A stretch of DNA of 7,787 bases from CAZCAQ01 sp964496905 (GTDB lineage Bacteria > Patescibacteriota > WWE3 > UBA101185 > UBA10185), in the NCBI GenBank assembly GCA_964496905.1, contig CAZCAQ010000018.1, positions 1 through 7,787 on the forward strand, given 5' to 3'. This document shows positions 1 through 6,183 of this stretch, piece after piece; the first letter of the stretch is position 1, and every line of letters begins with the position of its first letter. The position numbers and the translations under genes were made by a program. A model generated the notes under the pieces. That model ran no database searches. It saw nothing but the letters and a program-made list of their open reading frames with translations, and was not told where the DNA came from.

Positions 1-5
1 TTTGA

Positions 6-11
6 TACAAT
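6..11 (+). promoter_or_regulatory. -10-like hexamer for tgt (leaderless start)
   Basis: TACAAT lies 6 nt before the GTG start of tgt. A transcript starting about 7 nt downstream of the hexamer would begin at, or within a base or two of, the GTG. There is no Shine-Dalgarno sequence between them. The -35 region would fall outside the window, so the call rests on the hexamer and its spacing, which is the same as for the gene starting at 7525 (-). Confidence 0.4.
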
Positions 12-17
12 CACCCT

Positions 18-1100
18 GTGGAAAAGCTGACCATTAAAGGAAAAACCTACAACTTGCCTCAATTTTTGCCAGATGCAACCCGCGCGGTCGTAAAAAGCAT
101 TGATTCCGCAGACCTTAAAAATGCATGCGTTGAAGGCATTGTCGTGAACACATTTCACCTTATGCAAGAACCAGGACCTCAAACAGTTGAAGCAACAGGA
201 GGCATTAAGAGTTTTATGAATTTTGATGGCCTAACGGTAACGGATTCTGGAGGCTGGCAGATTTTCTCGCTTATTCACCGAAGCCAAAACGCAGGCTCAA
301 TCACTGACAAAGGTGTAACTTTTCCAATAGGGAAGTATAAAAAAAAGCTCTTTACACCTGAACAATCCATAGAAATACAGTTTCAAATAGGTTCCGATAT
401 TATTATTTGTTTAGATGATTTTACAGATCCCGCAGGAGATAGTGCCAAAACTGAGGAAAGTGTAGAACGAACTACCTTATGGGCACAAAGATGCAAAACT
501 CACTATTTAGAAATTTGCGAGCAAAAAGGCTTAACAGAAGCCACTCGCCCTCATATTTACGCCGTAGTTCAAGGTGGCGCAAACCTAGACATGCGCAAAA
601 AAAGCGCCGATGATCTAATTGCCATTGGTTTTGACGGATATGGTTTTGGAGGCTATATGGTTGATGAAAACAGTGAACTTGACCTAGAAGTTGCCCAACA
701 GCTTGCAAACCTAATTCCGAATGATAAACCAAAATTTGCACTTGGCACAGGCTCGCCTTATCAAATAGCAATGTGTTCAAAGTTTGGGTGGGACATTTTT
801 GATTGTACTCTACCTACGCGCGATGCTCGGCACATGCGCTTGTACGTTTTTAATGTTGAGCCTAAAACACGCGAGGAACTCTTCAATAAAGAAATATATG
901 GTTTTTTATACATAAACCAACAAATTTACGCTCAAGACACTAACGCAATCGACCCCACTTGTGATTGTTACACCTGCAAAAACTACTCACGTGCCTATCT
1001 TCATCATCTGTTTAAAATTGGGGATACTTTGGCATTTAAGCTTGCCACAATCCATAATTTAAGGCATTATACAAAAGTTATCGAGCTTTTACGCAATTAA
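18..1100 (+). CDS. tgt: tRNA-guanine transglycosylase (queuine tRNA-ribosyltransferase family)
   Basis: This cytosolic TIM-barrel enzyme exchanges guanine at the tRNA wobble position for a 7-deazaguanine, normally preQ1 in bacteria. At 360 aa it is slightly short of the usual 370-380. TDSGGW (75-80) holds the general-base Asp76. IICLDDFTD supplies Asp133. VVQGG (183-187) and GFGG (209-212) form the base pocket. FDCTLPTRDARH (261-272) carries the nucleophile Asp262. The zinc site is Cys315, Cys317, Cys320 and His346, with the same 26-residue Cys-to-His spacing as the Zymomonas enzyme. The GTG start is chosen because an in-frame TGA at 3-5 blocks extension and the usual N-terminal sequence follows at once; no SD precedes it. 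The base pocket is unusual: Phe135 and Tyr213 occupy positions that are Cys158 and Leu231 in Zymomonas Tgt, and Trp80 replaces the usual Phe/Tyr. The family is certain; the exact base inserted is not. The peptidase gene follows after 3 nt. Confidence 0.94.
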   Translation: MEKLTIKGKTYNLPQFLPDATRAVVKSIDSADLKNACVEGIVVNTFHLMQEPGPQTVEATGGIKSFMNFDGLTVTDSGGWQIFSLIHRSQNAGSITDKGVTFPIGKYKKKLFTPEQSIEIQFQIGSDIIICLDDFTDPAGDSAKTEESVERTTLWAQRCKTHYLEICEQKGLTEATRPHIYAVVQGGANLDMRKKSADDLIAIGFDGYGFGGYMVDENSELDLEVAQQLANLIPNDKPKFALGTGSPYQIAMCSKFGWDIFDCTLPTRDARHMRLYVFNVEPKTREELFNKEIYGFLYINQQIYAQDTNAIDPTCDCYTCKNYSRAYLHHLFKIGDTLAFKLATIHNLRHYTKVIELLRN

Positions 1101-1103
1101 ATT

Positions 1104-3980
1104 ATGCACAAATCTTTTAAAGTAAACCAAGAAAAATACATCAAAGACCTAGATTCAACTGCCTTTGTTTTTGAGCATATTAAAACAGGTGCTCAGGTTT
1201 TGTACTTAAAAAATACCGATCCAAACAAGGCCTTTGCAATATCTTTTAAAACTATACCTAACGACAGCACAGGAGTTGCTCACATTTTGGAGCATGCCGT
1301 TTTAAATGGCTCTAAAAAATATCCGGTAAAGGAACCATTTACCTTCTTGCTCAAAAGTTCGTTGGCAACTTTTATAAATGCGGTTACTTATCCAGACAGA
1401 ACAATGTACCCTGTTGCTAGTACAAATGAGCAAGATTTGTTTAATTTATCTCAAGTTTACTTGGACGCGGTCTTTAATCCGCTTATTACTGAAGAAATCT
1501 TTATGCAAGAAGGTTGGCATTATGAGATTTTTGATAAAAACGAGTCTTTAAAATATAAAGGTGTAGTTTTTAACGAAATGAAAGGTGCTTATTCTACTGT
1601 TGATGCTCAGGTTGAAAATGCACTAACTCAGCACTTATATGCGGGATCGTCATTTGCGCTAGATTTTGGAGGAAACCCCGTCGAAATTCCAAATTTAACT
1701 TATGCTAACTTTAAAAAATTTCATGCTGACTGTTATAACCCAACAAATTCCAAAAGTGTACTTTATGGGGATTTAGACATTAACAAATTTCTCAATCTGC
1801 TCGATGAATATTTTTGTCACTTTGAAACAGGCGCAGTGCAAAATTTTAAACCACTGCCGCAAACACAAGCTCCAGTGGACGTTATAGAAAAATTTGCAGT
1901 TTCTGAAGCAGGTGAACAAAAGCCTGTTTTTGTTCAAAGTTGGTTGTTTGATAGACATTTGACCCCTACAGAGTATTTTGCACTTGAAGTACTAGAATAT
2001 ATTATTGTTCGATCTGATGCCTCTAGTGTAAAAAAGGCGCTTATGGAAAGCAATTTGGGCGAAAGCTTTTATGATATTGGTTATTCTCCCTACACGGCGT
2101 ACAACTATTTTGCATTTGGCTTAAAGGGTCTGCATCAAGCAGAAAATGCTCAAAAGGTAAAAGATCTTATTTTTAGTGAACTTACAACAATTTCTCACGG
2201 CATTGATAAAGTCTTGCTAAAGGGGGCACTTAATAAGATTGAGTTTTTATACAGAACTGAAATTGGTTTTTACAATAACAAAGGTTTGGCGAACTTTGAC
2301 TTAACATCTAAATTTTGGAATTACGACGGGGATCCCTTAGAAATCTTTAACTACACGCAGCACTTTGCAAATCTAAGAAAATTAGCTGAAGAAGGCTATT
2401 TTGAAGAATTTTTAGTTAATAACTTCCTAAAGAATGAGCGAAGCGTTTCTCTGACCATGCTTCCTGACAAAGACTTACTTGCTACGCAAACTCAATTAGA
2501 AGAAAGACGACTTCAAGCATATAAACAATCACTTTCTGATCTAGAGCTTGATGAGCTAGTAAAACTTAACGAAAACTTCAAAAAGTTGCAAGATGCTAGC
2601 GATAGTGAAGAAAACCTAACTACTCTTCCAACACTAAAACTTAGCGATTTAAGCAAAAAAGCTAGGGAATATCCAATTTCAGTTATACAAGGGGAATATA
2701 AAAAAACCTTTGTTAAAAACATGGAAGAGGGCGTTGTGGAAATTCAGTTGTTTTTTGACCTTGCTCAAGTTCCCCAGGAAACAATTCCCTATTTGGGTTT
2801 TTATGCAGAAGCACTTTTAAAAGTTGGGACTTTAACAAAGTCACCAGAAGAGTTTACAAGGGAGCTTGATTTATATTTTGGAAAAATAAATACAGCAATT
2901 ATCGCAACAAAGCGCGTAGACACGGGTGAAATTGTTAAAAAATTTATGCTCAGTTTTAAAATTTTGCAACAAAATCAAGCCGAAGCCTTTAAACTTATTG
3001 ACGAAATTCTGTTTGAAGTTGATTTTGTAAAGCTTCAAAAGCTAAAAGAGATAGCACTTGAAGTAAAAAATAGTCTTGAAAGTGAGATTATAAGTTCTGG
3101 GCACACAATGGCCATAACTTGCGCTCAAAGTGCGTTTAGAGAAGACGCTCTTTATGCTGATGCAACTGGTGGTATTAAGGCCTACACATTTTACAAAAGT
3201 TTGGCACAAGATTTTGATAAGTTTAGTTCAGATTTGTTAGAAGATTTGTTACTTATTCACACTCTAATGCTCTATAAACCAGGTTTTTCGGCAAATATAG
3301 GTACGACTGAAGAGAATAAAGAATACTATGCGGGAAAAGTAGACGAAATATATCAAAAGTTGCACACTAAAGATTTTAAAGTAGACCAAATAATGCTACT
3401 TCTACAAAAAAAGCGCGCATTTATAGTCCCTGCAAAAGTAAATTATGTTGCAGTGGCATTTGATGGGTCAACTGCAGGTTTACAACCAAAAAGCCTTGTT
3501 TGGTTGTTAAATACAATTTTGCGTCTTGACTACTTGTGGAATGAAATACGAGTTAAAGGAGGCGCTTATGGTGCGTTTTCCACTATTTTGGACGATGGCG
3601 TGGTTTCAATGTCATCATATAGAGATCCAAATATTGATGCTACTTTAAGTGTGTATGCTAAAAGTGGTGAGTTTTTAAGAAACTTGCAACTTTCTCCGTC
3701 TCAGCTAGAAAACTACAAAATAGGCTCAATAAATCGTTTTGAACCCTTTATTAATTCAGATAGACTAGTTTTTGCTACCTGGAAAAATTATGCTCAGGGT
3801 TATACTTTGGAACTTCGCCAAGAGCATAAAGATGCAATTTATAATGTAACTCAAGATGTTTTAAGGGAGTTTGGTGAAGCACTTAATAATGCCCAGGGTT
3901 TGCCAAAAAACATTGTGGTAATAGGTGGAAAAGAAGCAATTTCAGCTAGCGATTTTGACGAAGTAATTGAGCTTTTTTAA
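1104..3980 (+). CDS. M16C zinc metallopeptidase (presequence-protease/insulinase-like)
   Basis: This is a single-chain inverzincin of 958 aa, about the size of PreP/Cym1, the M16C proteases that degrade short unfolded peptides inside a closed chamber. The inverted zinc motif is HILEH (His60, Glu63, His64). The distal zinc ligand is Glu158 in FNEMKG, 94 residues after His64; in PreP this distance is about 96. AVTYPDRTMYP (93-103) is typical of the M16C N-domain. The middle of the protein (about 450-720) corresponds to the M16C-associated region. The C-terminal half carries IRVKGGAYG (815-823), the conserved Arg/Tyr substrate-binding segment. No signal peptide or membrane segment is seen, so a cytosolic peptide-scavenging role is likely. 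The ATG lies 3 nt after the tgt stop with no SD, so translational coupling is likely. The gene ends in a 4-nt overlap with convergent xseB, leaving no room for a separate terminator. Confidence 0.94.
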   Translation: MHKSFKVNQEKYIKDLDSTAFVFEHIKTGAQVLYLKNTDPNKAFAISFKTIPNDSTGVAHILEHAVLNGSKKYPVKEPFTFLLKSSLATFINAVTYPDRTMYPVASTNEQDLFNLSQVYLDAVFNPLITEEIFMQEGWHYEIFDKNESLKYKGVVFNEMKGAYSTVDAQVENALTQHLYAGSSFALDFGGNPVEIPNLTYANFKKFHADCYNPTNSKSVLYGDLDINKFLNLLDEYFCHFETGAVQNFKPLPQTQAPVDVIEKFAVSEAGEQKPVFVQSWLFDRHLTPTEYFALEVLEYIIVRSDASSVKKALMESNLGESFYDIGYSPYTAYNYFAFGLKGLHQAENAQKVKDLIFSELTTISHGIDKVLLKGALNKIEFLYRTEIGFYNNKGLANFDLTSKFWNYDGDPLEIFNYTQHFANLRKLAEEGYFEEFLVNNFLKNERSVSLTMLPDKDLLATQTQLEERRLQAYKQSLSDLELDELVKLNENFKKLQDASDSEENLTTLPTLKLSDLSKKAREYPISVIQGEYKKTFVKNMEEGVVEIQLFFDLAQVPQETIPYLGFYAEALLKVGTLTKSPEEFTRELDLYFGKINTAIIATKRVDTGEIVKKFMLSFKILQQNQAEAFKLIDEILFEVDFVKLQKLKEIALEVKNSLESEIISSGHTMAITCAQSAFREDALYADATGGIKAYTFYKSLAQDFDKFSSDLLEDLLLIHTLMLYKPGFSANIGTTEENKEYYAGKVDEIYQKLHTKDFKVDQIMLLLQKKRAFIVPAKVNYVAVAFDGSTAGLQPKSLVWLLNTILRLDYLWNEIRVKGGAYGAFSTILDDGVVSMSSYRDPNIDATLSVYAKSGEFLRNLQLSPSQLENYKIGSINRFEPFINSDRLVFATWKNYAQGYTLELRQEHKDAIYNVTQDVLREFGEALNNAQGLPKNIVVIGGKEAISASDFDEVIELF

Positions 3981-4234
3981 AAATCAAATTCTTCTGTTTC
4001 GGTCTCGATAGCTTTTTTGTCGTTAGCACTGTATTTTCCTTTAACCTCTTCAATCTCATTTTCGATTTTGGTTAAGCGGGTTTTTATGAGCTTTGCAAGT
4101 TCTAGGCCTTCCTTAAGCAATGGAATACTTTCTTCAAGATCTATCGTGTCGTCTTCTATTTTTGCCGTAATTTGTTCTAGGCGCTTAAAAGCGTCGTTTA
4201 GGCTTAATTTTTCGTCTACAGGTTTTTTAGTCAT
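3977..4234 (-). CDS. xseB: Exodeoxyribonuclease VII small subunit
   Basis: Several copies of this small helical protein bind one XseA to form exonuclease VII, which cuts single-stranded DNA from both ends into oligonucleotides for repair. The 85 aa match the family length. The family signature is clear: a SLNDAFKRLEQI helix (11-22), then DLEESIPLLKEGLELAK (32-48), then a KTRLTKIENEIEEVKG-like helix predicted to be coiled coil. The C-terminal tail (after about 66) is acidic. The ATG overlaps the xseA stop by 8 nt, so the two subunits are translationally coupled, as is common for this complex. Its stop codon overlaps that of the M16C peptidase gene on the opposite strand. Identification is firm. 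Confidence 0.95.
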   Translation of the reverse strand: MTKKPVDEKLSLNDAFKRLEQITAKIEDDTIDLEESIPLLKEGLELAKLIKTRLTKIENEIEEVKGKYSANDKKAIETETEEFDF

Positions 4235-5480
4235 TTTGGATTTTTTCTACTTTCGAATGTAAAATTCCATCTGCAAGCATTGTAGTGATTGCATCAGTTA
4301 TTTTAACATTTTTGGAACTTTTTACTATTTTGCCGTCTGCGCCATAAACTACAGCAAAACCCCGATTTAGCATTTTTTTGTAATCTAATGCGCTTAGATA
4401 GTTATTTAGCGATTTTAGCTTCATTTTTTGTATATTTAGGTGATTGGAGGCAGTTTGAAGCATTTTTTCGGTTTGCCACGAAATTTGCGCGTTTTTGAGC
4501 GAAATTTTTGAATGCAAAGAAGCTGTGTTTTTTTCGAATCTGATAACTACTGCTTGAATACCCGCTAACTTTTTGGACATGACGTTTTCGGCAATATATG
4601 CAAATTGATCAACTTGCGCCATATAATCATCAATTTTGTTTTGAACAAGTGTTTCAATGCGGAATTCCATATGGCGCACCTCATTTACAGTTTCGACCGT
4701 TTCGCGCGAAATGAGTTCTGCGGCATTTGATGGAGTAGATGCCCTTACATCGGCGCACAAGTCCGCCAGCGTCACGTTACCTTCGTGTCCAACACCTGTA
4801 ACAATTGGAATTTTGCTCGAATAAATTGCGCGCGCGAGCTCTTCAGTATTAAAAGTATACAAATCTTCCAAAGAACCGCCACCGCGCGCTAAAACTAAAA
4901 CGTCTAAATCTGGCATAAGTGCATTAAAATGAGCAATTCCTGCCGAAATTTCGTTTAATGCGTCGCGTCCTTGAACTGAAGCCGGGTAAAAATAAATTTT
5001 CACGCCTTTTATGCGCGCATCCAACACTTTTACAAAATCTTTGTACGCTTGTGAGTCACGCGCAGTAACTAGACCAATCTTTTGAGGAAACTTTGTAATT
5101 TCACGTTTGCGAGAAGGGTCAAACAGACCTTCTGCTTCCAGTTTTAGCTTTAATTTTTCAAATGCAAGTTTTAAGCCGCCTTCACCCGCTGGAGTTATAT
5201 TTGTTGCATTTAAACTAAACCGGCCCGATTTTTTGTAAAGTTTAGGATATCCATAAACATTTATAAGCATTCCTTCTTCAAGTTGCCTGCAAAGAGGAAT
5301 TTGTGAACCTACTGCAAAAATATCAACGCTCGATTCCTCGTCTTTAATGGTAATAAAATACCACCGTCCTTGTGAGAGCTTAATAGAGCTGATTTCGCCT
5401 TGAACTACTACCTCGGGAATGCCTTCTAGGTATGCATTTATAAAATCAAGGAATTCACTGACTGAGTAAACTATTTCCAT
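4227..5480 (-). CDS. xseA: Exodeoxyribonuclease VII large (catalytic) subunit
   Basis: This is the catalytic subunit of the single-strand-specific exonuclease VII, which acts in mismatch repair and DNA-damage clean-up. At 417 aa it is normal for the family. The order is an N-terminal OB-fold for ssDNA (about 4-97, with VVVQGEISSIK and GRWYFITIKD), the nuclease domain (about 120-260) with IGLVTARDSQAYKDF (135-149), ARGGGSLEDLYTFN (198-211) and a GHE...ADVRASTPSNAAEL segment (231-256), then a long helical region (260-365) that binds XseB, and a small C-terminal domain starting at LNRGFAVV (371-378). The highly conserved GHETD motif reads GHEGN (231-235), so Asn replaces an almost invariant Asp; Asp240 and Asp244 downstream are kept. 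The start has no strong SD; a GAAAAT box preceded by TGA lies 6 nt before the ATG. An 11-bp tandem repeat and the upstream gene's terminator precede it. Confidence 0.97.
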   Translation of the reverse strand: MEIVYSVSEFLDFINAYLEGIPEVVVQGEISSIKLSQGRWYFITIKDEESSVDIFAVGSQIPLCRQLEEGMLINVYGYPKLYKKSGRFSLNATNITPAGEGGLKLAFEKLKLKLEAEGLFDPSRKREITKFPQKIGLVTARDSQAYKDFVKVLDARIKGVKIYFYPASVQGRDALNEISAGIAHFNALMPDLDVLVLARGGGSLEDLYTFNTEELARAIYSSKIPIVTGVGHEGNVTLADLCADVRASTPSNAAELISRETVETVNEVRHMEFRIETLVQNKIDDYMAQVDQFAYIAENVMSKKLAGIQAVVIRFEKNTASLHSKISLKNAQISWQTEKMLQTASNHLNIQKMKLKSLNNYLSALDYKKMLNRGFAVVYGADGKIVKSSKNVKITDAITTMLADGILHSKVEKIQND

Positions 5481-5506
5481 ACGGATATTTTCTCACGAAA
5501 ATTCAA

Positions 5507-5528
5507 AATAGGGTAAAAATAGGGTAAA
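5507..5528. repeat. Perfect 11-bp tandem duplication upstream of xseA
   Basis: On the + strand the unit AATAGGGTAAA occurs twice in direct succession. It lies 27-48 bp upstream of the xseA start, where a promoter or operator would be expected. The 11-bp period is about one helical turn, so both copies face the same side of the helix. It could be a regulator-binding site or simply a slippage duplication. Confidence 0.5.
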
Positions 5529-5544
5529 CACTGGTACAAAACAG

Positions 5545-5572
5545 GAAGGCGGCAACCGGTTGTGCCGCCTTC
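5545..5572 (-). terminator. Rho-independent terminator after the basic-protein gene
   Basis: A perfect 10-bp stem GAAGGCGGCA / TGCCGCCTTC encloses an 8-nt loop. Read on the minus strand, the stem is followed by CTGTTTTG, a moderate U-tract. It begins 21 nt after the stop codon of the 43-aa gene and separates the acidic/basic unit from xseAB. On the plus strand no T-run follows, so it works in the minus direction only. Its GC-rich stem stands out in an AT-rich spacer. Confidence 0.8.
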
Positions 5573-5593
5573 GAAGACATTCTAAGATTACAA

Positions 5594-5725
5594 TTATCTT
5601 TTCTTAGCTGCGGTCTTCCTCTTTGTTGTTTTTCTAGCTGTTGTTTTCTTTGCAGCGGTCTTTCTTTTTGCTGGTTTCTTAGCAACTGTCTTTTTTGCTG
5701 CTGGTTTTCTCTTTTTAACTGGCAT
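5594..5725 (-). CDS. Tiny Lys/Ala/Thr-rich histone-H1-like basic protein
   Basis: This 43-aa protein contains 21 Lys/Arg and no acidic residue. It is built from degenerate repeats of the type KTAAKK, KKPAKRK and ARKTTKRK, starting MPVKKRKPAAKK. Such low-complexity composition is known from the C-terminal tails of histone H1, bacterial H1-like proteins (HctA/HctB) and AlgP, which bind DNA or RNA without sequence specificity. A nucleoid-compacting or RNA-binding role is inferred. The frame is supported by an excellent SD at 5730-5740 and by a terminator just after the TAA; a longer overlapping frame (5503-5736) is Gln-rich nonsense and lacks an SD. It is the second gene of a unit, 36 nt after a strongly acidic protein. 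All five arginines use AGA/AGG codons. Confidence 0.87.
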   Translation of the reverse strand: MPVKKRKPAAKKTVAKKPAKRKTAAKKTTARKTTKRKTAAKKR

Positions 5726-5729
5726 TGGT

Positions 5730-5740
5730 GGATCACCTCC
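5730..5740 (-). promoter_or_regulatory. Extended, near-perfect Shine-Dalgarno sequence
   Basis: On the minus strand GGAGGTGATCC is complementary to 11 consecutive bases at the usual 3' end of 16S rRNA. The GGAGGT core sits 9 nt before the ATG at 5725. It decides the reading frame of the 43-aa gene and predicts very high translation. Most other starts in this window have no SD. Confidence 0.88.
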
Positions 5741-5761
5741 CCTTTCTACCAAATATTTACT

Positions 5762-5977
5762 TTAAAATTCATCCTCGTCGTCGGTGTCCTTGCCCGTTAC
5801 TGGGAAGGTTTCGTCGAAGATTTCATCTGGATCAGGTTTTTTATTAACTTTCATTGCTTTTGCTATTTCTTCAACCGCTTGGTCATATAAATCCCATAGC
5901 TCCTGTGGATCATCCTCGTGTGGTTGCCATAGAGGATTTTCTACTAACTTTTTCTTTATTTCTTCTATAGTAAGCAT
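5762..5977 (-). CDS. Small acidic protein of unknown function
   Basis: I do not recognise this 71-aa protein. It has 22 Asp/Glu against 8 Lys (net charge near -14), with an acidic tail KDTDDEDEF. Residues 1-45 look like two amphipathic helices (LTIEEIKKKLVE and LWDLYDQAVEEIAKAMK) joined by a PLWQPHEDDPQE segment; the three aromatic residues Trp17, Trp28 and Tyr31 suggest a small fold rather than pure disorder. A Pro-rich linker (KKPDPDEIFDETFPV) leads to the tail. No signal peptide or membrane segment. An AGGAGA SD at 5984-5989, 6 nt before the ATG, supports the start. It is the first gene of a unit with the extremely basic 43-aa protein. Opposite charges suggest, but do not show, that it binds or shields its partner or a nucleic-acid site. 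Confidence 0.86.
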   Translation of the reverse strand: MLTIEEIKKKLVENPLWQPHEDDPQELWDLYDQAVEEIAKAMKVNKKPDPDEIFDETFPVTGKDTDDEDEF

Positions 5978-5983
5978 TCTGAT

Positions 5984-5989
5984 TCTCCT
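5984..5989 (-). promoter_or_regulatory. Shine-Dalgarno for the acidic-protein gene
   Basis: AGGAGA on the minus strand, 6 nt before the ATG at 5977. Together with the SD of the next gene it confirms that canonical SD initiation is used here, in contrast to the SD-less starts elsewhere in the window. Confidence 0.8.
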
Positions 5990-6097
5990 GTTTTAAATTT
6001 AATTGTTTTTTTTGAGTTAAATCCCGCAAATTTAATGCGATTCAAGTGAAATGAAATTGTAGTGCAGTTACTTATTCTGTGGGCCATGTATATTTAA

Positions 6098-6126
6098 ATT
6101 TTCGGATTTTTTTCACACATTGTCAA
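6098..6126 (-). promoter_or_regulatory. Candidate promoter for the acidic/basic gene pair
   Basis: On the minus strand a consensus -35 TTGACA (6126-6121) is followed after 17 nt by GAAAAT (6103-6098), four of six matches to the -10 consensus. A transcript from here would have a leader of roughly 115 nt before the ATG at 5977. The perfect -35 is persuasive; the -10 is weak, and the very AT-rich surroundings make chance matches easy. The rest of the 206-nt spacer (5978-6183) shows no ORF or recognisable RNA. Confidence 0.45.
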
Positions 6127-6159
6127 TCGTTAATTTTGAGTTTGTGCGTGAAGTTGAGT

Positions 6160-6178
6160 AAAAATGATTTAAAAATCA
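6160..6178 (-). terminator. Weak AT-rich terminator-like hairpin after the amidohydrolase gene
   Basis: On the minus strand TGATTT-TT-AAATCA is followed directly by five T residues, starting 5 nt after the stop codon. The stem is short and all but two pairs are A-T, with a tiny loop, so termination would be inefficient. It is the only terminator-like structure before the next promoter candidate. Confidence 0.35.
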
Positions 6179-6183
6179 AGAAA

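Noticed and set aside
3..5. TGA upstream of tgt as a recoded glycine codon extending the gene
   Set aside because: The protein is already near full length with the normal N-terminus, and no other gene in the window needs TGA recoding.
12..21. Shared ACCCTG before the tgt and amidohydrolase starts, and TACCCT in the xseA upstream repeat
   Set aside because: Short, differently placed relative to the start codons, and only three cases; likely chance without a genome-wide count.
472..780. Open frame of 102 codons on the minus strand inside tgt
   Set aside because: Shadow of tgt: its composition is unlike any protein family, it has no SD, and the plus frame holds all Tgt catalytic motifs.
3963..3988. 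T-run and A-run near the convergent stops as a bidirectional terminator
   Set aside because: TTGA-gc-TTTTT-T-AAAAA-TCAA could fold only as an A-T stem with a bulge and almost no loop. I do not count it as a terminator.
5503..5736. Open frame of 77 codons on the minus strand, Gln/Arg-rich
   Set aside because: It is the out-of-frame reading of the Lys-rich repeats. The frame starting at 5725 has the perfect SD, ends before the terminator and gives a recognisable composition, while this one runs through the terminator hairpin.
5730..5750. Plus-strand resemblance to the 3' end of 16S rRNA
   Set aside because: GGATCACCTCC followed by CCTTTCT is just the reverse complement of a strong SD. No 16S sequence flanks it, so it is not an rRNA fragment.
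6025..6039. CGCAAATTTAATGCG as an operator palindrome
   Set aside because: Only the outer four base pairs are symmetric; the centre mismatches. Too weak to list as a site.
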